A DNA stretch of 6,110 nt, taken from assembly GCA_020028595.1 (NCBI GenBank), contig JAIBHQ010000061.1, forward strand, positions 1 to 6,110, given 5' to 3'. The notes beneath the pieces were generated by a model that saw only the letters and a program-made list of their open reading frames with translations, searched no databases and was not told the origin of the DNA. Shown here one piece after another: positions 1-5,910 of this stretch (the stretch's first letter is position 1; each line of letters opens with the position of its first letter). This stretch comes from Nitrospirota bacterium (GTDB lineage: Bacteria; Nitrospirota; Nitrospiria; Nitrospirales; Nitrospiraceae). The position numbers and the translations under genes were made by a program.

Positions 1-404
1 CCCATCTCCCGCAACGGTTTGACGATCCGTCCCATCGGCCGTCTCCGGATGGACTCGTCGCCCGTCAGGGTGCTGAAGAAATCCTGTCCGGCCAGCAGGC
101 CGGTCAGCAGACGGATCCCCGTCCCTGAATTGCCACAGTCCAACGGCTGGCGCGGTTCCGTCAGTCCCCAAAGTCCCTTGCCCTGCACGCGCAGGCCGTC
201 CGGCCGTTCCTCGATCTGGATCCCCATCGCCTGGAACGCCCGCATCGTGTTCAGGCAGTCTTCTCCTCGGCAGTAGGTGGAGATCGCGCTGTCGCCTTCC
301 GCCAGCGCGCTCAGGATAATGGCGCGGTGCGTGATGGATTTATCGCCCGGAACAGCAATCGTGCCCTGCAAGGGGCCGGCTGGCGTGATGGTCAATGCAG
401 ACAT
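1..404 (-). CDS. aroA: 3-phosphoshikimate 1-carboxyvinyltransferase (EPSP synthase), N-terminal part
   Basis: EPSP synthase condenses shikimate-3-phosphate with phosphoenolpyruvate in the cytoplasm, the step before chorismate synthase. The ATG at 404-402 opens a frame of 134 complete codons that leaves the window still open, so only the N-terminal third of a protein usually about 430 residues long is present. Residues 19-28 read PGDKSITHRA, the substrate-binding loop with Lys22. Residues 91-100 read GNSGTGIRLL, and residues 120-131 (RRRPMGRIVKPL) continue the conserved core. The GDKS..HR form and the GTGIRLL form resemble Bacillus-type (class II-like) enzymes more than the E. coli GSKS..NR form; glyphosate response cannot be judged from this fragment. 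No Shine-Dalgarno sequence precedes the ATG because the leader is made of 7-bp repeats. It is the last visible gene of the aromatic cluster, 76 bp after tyrA. Identity is near certain; the start is likely. Confidence 0.95.
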   Translation of the reverse strand, partial: MSALTITPAGPLQGTIAVPGDKSITHRAIILSALAEGDSAISTYCRGEDCLNTMRAFQAMGIQIEERPDGLRVQGKGLWGLTEPRQPLDCGNSGTGIRLLTGLLAGQDFFSTLTGDESIRRRPMGRIVKPLREM

Positions 405-406
405 AG

Positions 407-501
407 GTGACACGTGACGAGTGACGAGTGACGGGTAATGAGTGAGCTGTCAGCCCCCAATCGGACCATCGCGTCACGCATCACGCGTCACCCGTCACGG
501 G
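407..501. repeat. Facing arrays of a degenerate GTGACGN heptamer at the tyrA-aroA junction
   Basis: On the plus strand, six 7-bp units lie in phase at 407-448: GTGACAC, GTGACGA, GTGACGA, GTGACGG, GTAATGA, GTGAGCT. After a 22-bp unique spacer (449-470), four units in the opposite orientation follow at 471-498: GCGTCAC, GCATCAC, GCGTCAC, CCGTCAC, then GGG. The arms are complementary in several registers because the GTGAC core recurs every 7 bp. The best run is 11 pairs with one G-U, between 428-438 and 488-498. In the tyrA-aroA transcript this would give a slipping stem-loop. The right arm includes the tyrA stop codon, and the left arm ends 2 bp before the aroA start. It could be a dispersed repeat, a small non-autonomous element remnant, or an RNA processing or attenuation structure; the sequence does not decide. 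Confidence 0.85.
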
Positions 502-1425
502 TTTGTTGAGTTGCTCGCGGACCTTCTTGGCCCGCTCGAGTTCCTGTTCGATGGCCGGTCCGTCGCCGGCCTGGATCAGGCGCTTGAGTTGTTGGAGATG
601 GCGCTCGTAGGTTTCGATTTGCCGGACCAGATTGTCGCGGTTCCAGATGAAAATATCGCGCCACATTTCAGGCGAGCTGGCGGCGATGCGCGTCGTGTCC
701 CGCAGGCCGCCGCCCGAGTAGGCCAGCAGATCCAATTCCGGCGTGGTCTGTTGCACCTCGGTCAGCGCATTGATCAACGCGAAGGCGGCGATATGCGGCA
801 GATGGCTGACCGCCCCCAGGACCTTGTCGTGCAGCATCGGGTCCATCGTCAGCACGGTGGCCCCCGCGGTTTCCCACAGGGCACGGATCGTCTGCAACGC
901 CTGCGGATCGGTCCGCTTCGTCGGCGTCAGAATGCAGCGCGCCCCCTTGAAGAGCGTGACGGCGCCGGCCGCGACACCGGTTTTCTCTTTGCCCGCGATC
1001 GGGTGCGCACCGACGAACCGGACGCTGTCCGGCAGAAGCCGTTCGGCCTGTTCCACGAGGGCGCCCTTCACGCTGCCGACGTCGCTCACGATCGTGCCGG
1101 GCGCAAGGCAGGAGCCCCACTCCTTCACATGCCGCTCGTAGGTATCGACCGGAGTGGCCAGAATCACGAGGTCGGCGTCGCGCACGCCGTCCTTGGCGTC
1201 CGAGACATACCGGTCGATGGCGCCGAGCTCGACCGCCGTCTTCAAATTTTCGATCCGTCGCCCGACGCCCACGACAGAATCAGCCAGGGCGTCCCGCTTG
1301 AATATCATCCCCAGCGAGCCGCCGATGAGGCCGACGCCGATGATCGTCACCTGCTTGAAATGCACGGACGCTTTCGGATGGCCGGACATCACGGAGGAGG
1401 ATCTGCTAAGCGGCTGAGGAGTCAT
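481..1425 (-). CDS. tyrA: Prephenate dehydrogenase (TyrA), no ACT domain
   Basis: TyrA oxidatively decarboxylates prephenate to 4-hydroxyphenylpyruvate with NAD(P)+ on the tyrosine branch (arogenate use is possible). The 314-residue protein has an N-terminal Rossmann fold with GVGLIGGS at 30-37 and GVGRR at 53-57. The family motifs follow: DVGSVK (115-120), AHPIAGKE (140-147) with the likely catalytic His141, SHLPH (207-211) in the helical dimerisation domain, and GGGLRDTTR (238-246). There is no chorismate mutase domain, so prephenate must come from PheA, and no C-terminal ACT domain, so no visible site for tyrosine feedback. The ATG at 1425 lies 5 bp after the aroF stop with no good ribosome binding site, suggesting coupling. 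The first 20 residues look dispensable, and Met13 (1389) or a GTG at 1365 are alternative starts. The last residues, VTGDA, and the TGA are encoded by the heptamer repeat. Confidence 0.96.
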   Translation of the reverse strand: MTPQPLSRSSSVMSGHPKASVHFKQVTIIGVGLIGGSLGMIFKRDALADSVVGVGRRIENLKTAVELGAIDRYVSDAKDGVRDADLVILATPVDTYERHVKEWGSCLAPGTIVSDVGSVKGALVEQAERLLPDSVRFVGAHPIAGKEKTGVAAGAVTLFKGARCILTPTKRTDPQALQTIRALWETAGATVLTMDPMLHDKVLGAVSHLPHIAAFALINALTEVQQTTPELDLLAYSGGGLRDTTRIAASSPEMWRDIFIWNRDNLVRQIETYERHLQQLKRLIQAGDGPAIEQELERAKKVREQLNKPVTGDA

Positions 1426-1430
1426 GAGAG

Positions 1431-2444
1431 TCAGACTTCCCGCCCGACTGCCTCGGCGATTTTTTTGAGGTCCTGAATCAAATCTTTGAACTTACTGGGC
1501 TTGATGGACTCCTCGCCGTCGCACAGGGCGCATTCCGGATTCGAGTGCACCTCGATCAGGAGGCCGTCCGCGCCTGCGGCGACGGCGGCTTTGGACATGG
1601 GCGCGACGAGATTCCATTTGCCGGTGGCGTGGCTCGGATCCACGATGACCGGCAGGTGGGACAGTTCTTTCAACGTCGGAACCGCGGCAAGATCGAGCGT
1701 GTTGCGGTATTGTGTTTCGAACGTCCGGATGCCGCGCTCGCAGAGCATGACGTTGCGGTTGCCGCGGGACATGATGTACTCGGCGGACAGCAGGAACTCC
1801 TTGATGGTTGCCGACAGGCCGCGCTTGAGCAGCACCGGCTTGTCGTAGGCGCCGACTTCTTTCAGCAGCTCGAAGTTCTGCATGTTGCGGGCGCCGATCT
1901 GGATGATGTCGGCCTTTTCAAGAAACAGCTCGATGTCGCGCGTGTCCAGGATTTCACTGATCACCGGCAGGCCGGTTTTTTTCTTGGCCTCGAGCAGGTA
2001 ATCGAGCCCTTCGCGTCCCAGCCCCTGGAAGGAATAGGGCGATGACCGCGGCTTGTAGGCGCCGCCACGTAAGATGCTGGCACCGGCGGCCTTCACCTCC
2101 TGGGCGATGCCGACCGTCAATTCCAGCCGCTCCACCGCGCAGGGGCCCGCCATCATCGTGATTTTTTTTCCGCCGATTTTGACGCCGCCGACGTCGATGA
2201 CCGTGTTGTCCTTTCGGAATTCCCGGCTCACCAGTTTCCAGGGCGCGAGAATCGCGAGGACGCTCTCCACGCCCGGCAGGGCGGTCAGCGGCTGGTTCTG
2301 GAGAATGCGGTCGTCCCCGATCACGCCGATGATGGTCCGTTCCTGCCCGTGCGAGATGTGCGACTTCAGGCCCAACTCCTGGAGCCGGTCCATAATGTGT
2401 TCGATTTCAGGTTCCGTGGCTTCTGGCTTCAGCACGATGATCAT
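1431..2444 (-). CDS. aroF: 3-deoxy-7-phosphoheptulonate (DAHP) synthase, type I-beta with N-terminal regulatory domain
   Basis: It condenses phosphoenolpyruvate with erythrose-4-phosphate to DAHP, the first committed step of the shikimate pathway. The protein is 337 residues. Residues 1 to about 70 form a small ferredoxin-like domain of the kind that mediates Tyr/Phe feedback in the Thermotoga maritima enzyme. The TIM barrel follows, with GPCAVE (100-105), [13 protein letters not shown] (131-143), IGARNM (183-188), LLKRG (205-209), CERGIRTFE (235-243) and DPSHATGK (269-276). The four expected metal ligands are present as Cys102, His272, Glu298 and Asp309, the same numbers I recall for T. maritima. 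There are two extra cysteines near the last ligand (305 and 308). GAGGA at 2449-2453 is a good Shine-Dalgarno 5 nt before the ATG and supports this start. It lies 19 bp after hisC and 5 bp before tyrA. Identity is near certain; the symbol follows cluster usage. Confidence 0.96.
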   Translation of the reverse strand: MIIVLKPEATEPEIEHIMDRLQELGLKSHISHGQERTIIGVIGDDRILQNQPLTALPGVESVLAILAPWKLVSREFRKDNTVIDVGGVKIGGKKITMMAGPCAVERLELTVGIAQEVKAAGASILRGGAYKPRSSPYSFQGLGREGLDYLLEAKKKTGLPVISEILDTRDIELFLEKADIIQIGARNMQNFELLKEVGAYDKPVLLKRGLSATIKEFLLSAEYIMSRGNRNVMLCERGIRTFETQYRNTLDLAAVPTLKELSHLPVIVDPSHATGKWNLVAPMSKAAVAAGADGLLIEVHSNPECALCDGEESIKPSKFKDLIQDLKKIAEAVGREV

Positions 2445-2448
2445 AAAT

Positions 2449-2453
2449 TCCTC
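2449..2453 (-). promoter_or_regulatory. Ribosome binding site of aroF
   Basis: GAGGA on the minus strand lies about 5 nt before the aroF ATG at 2444. It is the only clear Shine-Dalgarno sequence among the aromatic genes here and fixes the aroF start. The other genes of the cluster have weak or no such signal, so aroF may be initiated more independently and strongly than its coupled neighbours. Confidence 0.7.
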
Positions 2454-2463
2454 TTCCCTTCAG

Positions 2464-3543
2464 TTACCGACCAAGGACTTGTTTCAGTGCCTGCAGGAAC
2501 TGTCGGTTCTCTTCCGGCAAGCCGATGGTGACCCGTAAGTTGGCGCCTTCAATGTGACGCACGATCACGCCTTCCCGCAGCAGGGCCTCGAACAGGGCAC
2601 GCCCGTCGCGGCCGGCGTCAAAATACAAAAAATTGGCTTCGCTGGGCAGCGGATGGAGCCCGAGCGCCACAAGCCCGGCCCGGACGCCCGCCATTTCAGT
2701 CTGGTTCATCGCGCGGCTCTTCGCCACGTGCTCCTCGTCGCCGAGCGCCGCCCCTGCGGCGCGCTGGGCCAGGCTGTTGACGTTGAACGGCGGCCGCACG
2801 CGGTTGAGATAGCCGGCAATTTCCGCGGTCGTCACGCCGTAGCCGATCCGCAATCCGGCCAGGCCGTAGATTTTGGAGAACGTCCGCAGCACGATGGCGT
2901 TGCGCTCCCGGCGGATATACCCCAAACTGTCCGGGAAATGCGGATCGCGGGCATACTCGCAGTAGGCTTCGTCGAACACGACGATTACGTGCGCCGGCAC
3001 CTTCGCCATGAGCGCGTCGGCATCGGCGGCGCTCACCATCGTGCCCGTCGGGTTATTGGGGTTGCAGACGAACAACAATTTGGTGCGCGGCGTGATCGCC
3101 TTGACCATGGCGGCCAGATCGTGCCGGCCCTCTGCGAGCGGCACGACGACCGGCACGCCGTGCGCGGCCGTCACTTCCATCCGGTAAATCACGAAGGTGT
3201 TGTCGGCCATGATCGCCTCGTCGCCCGGCGACAGGAAGGCGCGCGCCAGCATGCCGATGATCTCGTCGGAGCCGTTTCCCAGGATCACCTGATCCAGCGA
3301 AACCTTCCAGCGATCGGCCAGGGCCGTCCGCAACCGGAACGCGCCTCCATCCGGGTACCGGTTCAAGGTCGTGGCCGCTTCTGCCAGCACGGCGAGGGCC
3401 TTGGGGGACGGCCCCAGCGGGTTCTCGTTGGAGGCCAGCTTGACGATGCGCGAAAGCCCGAGCTCGCGCTGCAGCTCTTCGATCGGCTTGCCCGGCACGT
3501 AGGGGGACAACGATGCGATATCTGGGTGAATGTTGAGTGGCAT
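2464..3543 (-). CDS. hisC: HisC-type PLP aminotransferase (histidinol-phosphate / aromatic amino acid)
   Basis: This is a fold-type I pyridoxal-phosphate aminotransferase of 359 residues, the usual HisC length. Family signatures in order are ASNENPLGPSP (37-47), GNGSDE (89-94), CNPNNPTGT (160-168), DEAYCEY (191-197) and TFSKIYGLAGLRIGYG (221-236), with Lys224 as the Schiff-base lysine. Arginines near the C terminus (VIVRHIEG, LRVTIG) fit carboxylate or phosphate binding. By homology it transaminates histidinol phosphate. Its position between pheA and aroF with no other his gene in view suggests that the main substrates are phenylpyruvate and 4-hydroxyphenylpyruvate, as for the Bacillus subtilis HisC encoded beside tyrA and aroE. 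Whether it serves both pathways depends on a second hisC elsewhere in the genome. The ATG lies 3 bp after the pheA stop with no ribosome binding site, so translational coupling is likely. Confidence 0.93.
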   Translation of the reverse strand: MPLNIHPDIASLSPYVPGKPIEELQRELGLSRIVKLASNENPLGPSPKALAVLAEAATTLNRYPDGGAFRLRTALADRWKVSLDQVILGNGSDEIIGMLARAFLSPGDEAIMADNTFVIYRMEVTAAHGVPVVVPLAEGRHDLAAMVKAITPRTKLLFVCNPNNPTGTMVSAADADALMAKVPAHVIVVFDEAYCEYARDPHFPDSLGYIRRERNAIVLRTFSKIYGLAGLRIGYGVTTAEIAGYLNRVRPPFNVNSLAQRAAGAALGDEEHVAKSRAMNQTEMAGVRAGLVALGLHPLPSEANFLYFDAGRDGRALFEALLREGVIVRHIEGANLRVTIGLPEENRQFLQALKQVLGR

Positions 3544-3546
3544 AAA

Positions 3547-4641
3547 TCAGCTATGCGCCGGGTACGATCCCAGGATTTTCATAAACAGGCAGCGCCCCTT
3601 GATCTCGTCGAGCGCCTTCTTGACGCGGTCTTCCTCGGCGTGTCCCTCGACGTCGACGAAAAAAATGTACTCCCAGGCTTTCCGGCGTGACGGACGGGAC
3701 TCGATCTTCGTCATATTGAGGCCATGCGAGGCAAAGGGACGCAGGAGGTCGTAGAGCGCGCCGACCTTGTCTTTGACGGACAGCATCACGGACGTTTTGT
3801 CTTTCCCCGTCCGTTCCGGAGCTTTCTTCGACAGGATCAAAAAGCGGGTGAAATTGTTGATGTTGTCTTCGATCCGCGATTTGACGATCTTCAATCCGTA
3901 GAGCTGTCCCGCCAGCTCGGAGGCAATGGCCGCCGCGGATGCGGTGTCCCGGCACAACTCGGCCGCCCGCGCCGTGCTCGGCACCTCCGACACCGGCACA
4001 TTCGGCAGGTTCGTTTCCAGCCAGTTCCGGCATTGCGCGATGGCATGGGGGTGCGAGTAGATTTTTTTGATCCCCTCCAGCCGGCCCGTTTTGGACAACA
4101 GATAATGAGATACTTCCTGCAAGATCTCACCATAGATCATCAAGTTGGAGTCGAAAAACATGTCGAGCGTATGGTTCACCACGCCTTCCGTGGAGTTTTC
4201 GATCGGGACGACGCCGAAATTCGCCCTGCCGCGCTCGACTTCATTGAAGACGTCTTTGATGCTGGTGACTGCGAGATAGTCCGCGGACGCGCCGAATTTC
4301 TGGATGCATGCCAGGTGCGTGAACGTCGCGGGCGGGCCCAGGTACGCGACCTTTTGGGGGCCTTCCAGTGACAACGACGCAGACATAATCTCGCGGTAGA
4401 CGGCCCGGATTGCATCGTTGGGGAACGGACCGGAGTTGCGCGCGGTCAGCCGCTCGATGATTTCCGCTTCCCGCGCCGGTGTGTGGAGATTGGCCTCGGC
4501 ATCAGCCCGCCGCTTGGCCTTCCCGATCTCGATGACGTGCTTGGAGCGCTCGTTCAGAAGGCGCAGGATATCATCGTCGATCCGGTCGATTTCCTTGCGG
4601 TACGACTGCAGCTCCTTGGAGGGACCTGTCCGCTCTTTCAT
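3547..4641 (-). CDS. pheA: Bifunctional chorismate mutase / prephenate dehydratase with ACT domain (P-protein)
   Basis: This fusion converts chorismate to prephenate and then to phenylpyruvate. Counting from the ATG at 4641 (364 residues), an AroQ chorismate mutase spans about 10-92 with Arg15, Arg32 and Lys43 matching E. coli Arg11, Arg28 and Lys39. The dehydratase spans about 98-275 with GPPATFTH (102-109), VPIENSTEG (145-153), SHPHAIAQC (196-204) and the TRF catalytic motif (265-267). A C-terminal ACT domain has GALYDLL (294-300) and ESRP (314-317), the phenylalanine-binding signature, so feedback inhibition by Phe is expected. A GTG two codons upstream (4647) is an alternative start. An in-frame stop at 4665-4663 excludes anything longer, and neither start has a clear ribosome binding site. 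It is the first gene of the aromatic cluster, behind its own likely promoter. Its mutase probably also feeds TyrA. Confidence 0.96.
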   Translation of the reverse strand: MKERTGPSKELQSYRKEIDRIDDDILRLLNERSKHVIEIGKAKRRADAEANLHTPAREAEIIERLTARNSGPFPNDAIRAVYREIMSASLSLEGPQKVAYLGPPATFTHLACIQKFGASADYLAVTSIKDVFNEVERGRANFGVVPIENSTEGVVNHTLDMFFDSNLMIYGEILQEVSHYLLSKTGRLEGIKKIYSHPHAIAQCRNWLETNLPNVPVSEVPSTARAAELCRDTASAAAIASELAGQLYGLKIVKSRIEDNINNFTRFLILSKKAPERTGKDKTSVMLSVKDKVGALYDLLRPFASHGLNMTKIESRPSRRKAWEYIFFVDVEGHAEEDRVKKALDEIKGRCLFMKILGSYPAHS

Positions 4642-4652
4642 GACCACGTCGG

Positions 4653-4671
4653 GCTGGCTGTTTCACCCAGC
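4653..4671 (-). other. Small stem-loop in the pheA leader
   Basis: On the minus strand GCTGG (4671-4667) pairs with CCAGC (4657-4653) around a 9-nt loop, ending 11 nt before the pheA ATG. It lies in the predicted leader of about 60 nt and could lower or time translation initiation. It has no T-tract and there is no Phe-rich leader peptide, so it is not a classical pheL attenuator. With five pairs the evidence is weak. Confidence 0.25.
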
Positions 4672-4707
4672 TCCGGTCCTTTCTCATTTGAATAGGATTG
4701 ACCACAA

Positions 4708-4737
4708 ATCATACAAAAAGCCAAGCAGGCTTTGCAA
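4708..4737 (-). promoter_or_regulatory. Predicted sigma70-type promoter of the pheA-hisC-aroF-tyrA-aroA cluster
   Basis: On the minus strand TTGCAA (4737-4732, four of six matches to TTGACA) and TATGAT (4713-4708, five of six matches to TATAAT) are separated by 18 bp. Transcription would start near 4701, giving a leader of about 60 nt before pheA. It is the best promoter-like pair in the spacer between ruvB and pheA (4648-4843), which is A/T-richer than the flanking genes. The 18-bp spacer contains a terminator-like hairpin. This is a motif match only. Confidence 0.42.
4715..4733 (-). terminator. Terminator-like hairpin downstream of ruvB
   Basis: On the minus strand AAAGCC (4733-4728), a 5-nt loop TGCTT and GGCTTT (4722-4717) form a 6-bp stem that runs into a five-T tract (4719-4715). 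It lies about 110 bp past the ruvB stop and could end ruvB transcription before pheA. The stem is short and half A-T, so it is weak as an intrinsic terminator and may be leaky. It sits inside the spacer of the predicted pheA promoter. Confidence 0.35.
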
Positions 4738-4766
4738 GGAATATCAATGAGATGGGACTCTCCCGG

Positions 4767-4781
4767 CCACCACCACCACCA
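4767..4781 (+). repeat. CCA triplet run, five copies
   Basis: Five perfect CCA units (GGT-type units on the minus strand) lie in the noncoding spacer between ruvB and pheA. No gene reads through it convincingly. It is a short simple-sequence tract that could vary in copy number between strains; no function is visible. Confidence 0.6.
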
Positions 4782-4815
4782 GATTTTTGCCGTGAAATGT
4801 CCGATACGATTCGGG

Positions 4816-4824
4816 TGTGGATAA
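4816..4824 (-). promoter_or_regulatory. Single perfect DnaA-box match
   Basis: The minus strand reads TTATCCACA, identical to the strongest E. coli DnaA box (R1 type), 19 bp past the ruvB stop codon. No second box, AT-rich unwinding tract or dnaA/dnaN gene is nearby, so this is not an origin. It might be a DnaA titration or regulatory site, or chance. A 9-mer is expected by chance on either strand of a window this size about once in twenty such windows. Confidence 0.3.
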
Positions 4825-4843
4825 CAGAATTGTCAGGCACAGT

Positions 4844-5848
4844 TTATGGAAGCAAGTCCTTCTGTTTGCCAAAGTGGGAAAACGCAAGCCGGGTGGCTTG
4901 CCTGCCCCTGGCCGTTCGTTCCAGGTAGCCGGATTGAATCAGGTAGGGCTCGTACACGTCTTCCAGCGTCGTCTTTTCCTCGTTGACGGCGGCGGCGAGC
5001 GACTCCACGCCGACAGGCCCGCCGCCGAACTTCTCGATGATGGTCGAGAGGATTTTACGGTCCATGTCGTCAAAGCCGGCGGCATCCACGCCCAGCCAGT
5101 CCAGCGCGTCCTTGGCCACCTGCCTGGTGATCCGTCCCTGCGCCTTGATCTGGGCGAAGTCGCGCGCGCGTTTGATCAGCCGGTTGGCGATGCGCGGCGT
5201 CCCGCGGGCGCGCCCCGCGATTTCGCGGGCTCCGTCCGCCTCGATGGGAATCTCCAGTAATCCGGCCGACCGCGTGACGATCGTGGTCAGTTCATCGGGA
5301 GAATAAAAATCCAGGCGGGTGACGAGCCCGAACCGTTCGCGCAGCGGCGACGTCAGCGATCCGGCGCGTGTCGTGGCGCCGACGAGGGTGAATTTCGGCA
5401 GGTCCAGCTTGACGGTGCGCGTGGAGGGTCCCTGGCCGATGACCAGATCGAGCTGAAAATCCTCCATGGCGGGGTAGAGCGCCTCTTCCACCGAAGCCGG
5501 GAGCCGGTGAATTTCATCGATGAACAGGACGTCGTGCTCCTGCAGATTCGTGAGAATGGCGGCCAAGTCGCCGGCGTGGGACAGCACCAGGCCGGATGTC
5601 GAGCGGATCGCCACGCCCATTTCATGCGCGATGATGTGGGCGATGGTGGTCTTGCCCAGCCCCGGCGGACCGTAGAAGATCGCGTGGTCGAGCGCTTCGT
5701 GGCGCTGCTTGGCGGCCTCGATGCAGACCCGCAGCGATTCCTTCATCCGTTCCTGCCCGACGTACTCGGACAGGGTCTGCGGCCGCAATGTGGCCTCGAC
5801 GCTGCGTTCTTCCTCCGTGAGTTGGGTGGTCACGAGACGATCGGTCAT
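4844..5848 (-). CDS. ruvB: Holliday junction branch migration helicase RuvB
   Basis: RuvB is the hexameric AAA+ ATPase that, loaded by RuvA, drives branch migration of Holliday junctions for RuvC cleavage. The protein is full length at 334 residues. It has Walker [10 protein letters not shown] (60-68), Walker B LFIDEIH (108-114), sensor 1 GATTRAG (157-163), the arginine-finger segment PLRERFG (168-174, Arg170), sensor 2 GTPRIAN (216-222, Arg219) and the C-terminal winged helix with [17 protein letters not shown] (275-291). One conserved stretch is unusual: [12 protein letters not shown] (84-95), where most RuvB proteins have TSGP followed by a Glu-Lys-type pair. The ATG at 5848 has a G-rich stretch 5 to 9 nt upstream that may act as a ribosome binding site. 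The gene directly upstream is not ruvA but a cysteine-rich protein gene. No LexA box is visible. Confidence 0.97.
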   Translation of the reverse strand: MTDRLVTTQLTEEERSVEATLRPQTLSEYVGQERMKESLRVCIEAAKQRHEALDHAIFYGPPGLGKTTIAHIIAHEMGVAIRSTSGLVLSHAGDLAAILTNLQEHDVLFIDEIHRLPASVEEALYPAMEDFQLDLVIGQGPSTRTVKLDLPKFTLVGATTRAGSLTSPLRERFGLVTRLDFYSPDELTTIVTRSAGLLEIPIEADGAREIAGRARGTPRIANRLIKRARDFAQIKAQGRITRQVAKDALDWLGVDAAGFDDMDRKILSTIIEKFGGGPVGVESLAAAVNEEKTTLEDVYEPYLIQSGYLERTARGRQATRLAFSHFGKQKDLLP

Positions 5849-5873
5849 AACAGCCCCCGGCGTGATTTATTTT

Positions 5874-5897
5874 CCGGCACAGAGAAAGCCTTGCCGG
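5874..5897 (-). other. Perfect 6-bp stem-loop between the cysteine-rich gene and ruvB
   Basis: On the minus strand CCGGCA (5897-5892) and TGCCGG (5879-5874) flank a 12-nt loop. The sequence after it is A-rich rather than T-rich, so it is a poor intrinsic terminator for the upstream gene. It begins 13 bp after that gene's stop and ends 25 bp before ruvB. It may be a leader structure, an RNA stabiliser or chance. Confidence 0.3.
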
Positions 5898-5910
5898 GCC
5901 TTGTAATATC

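Noticed and set aside
407..501. CRISPR array
   Set aside because: The units are 7 bp, directly abutting, and inverted across the centre. There are no 25-40 bp repeats with unique spacers and no cas genes.
407..501. Intrinsic terminator between tyrA and aroA
   Set aside because: The arms can pair, but the pairing is imperfect and no T-tract follows on either strand.
442..1476. Long plus-strand open frame (344 codons) opposite tyrA
   Set aside because: It is antisense to tyrA, whose catalytic motifs are all intact. It starts within the repeat and encodes Arg/His/Asp-rich sequence typical of the complement of GC-rich coding DNA.
2554..3690. Long plus-strand open frame (378 codons) opposite hisC and the end of pheA
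   Set aside because: It crosses the boundary of two well-supported minus-strand genes, shows no recognisable domain and has shadow-type composition.
3724..4371. Plus-strand open frame opposite pheA
   Set aside because: It lies wholly antisense to conserved dehydratase and ACT motifs and has no independent coding signal.
4642..4700. Possible pheL-like attenuator leader peptide before pheA
   Set aside because: The only short frame in the predicted leader starts with ATGAGAAAG, contains no phenylalanine run and continues into pheA out of frame. The nearby hairpin has no T-tract.
4801..4814. Short inverted repeat CCGATACGATTCGG near the DnaA box
   Set aside because: It has only four paired bases per arm, which is too little to support an operator or terminator.
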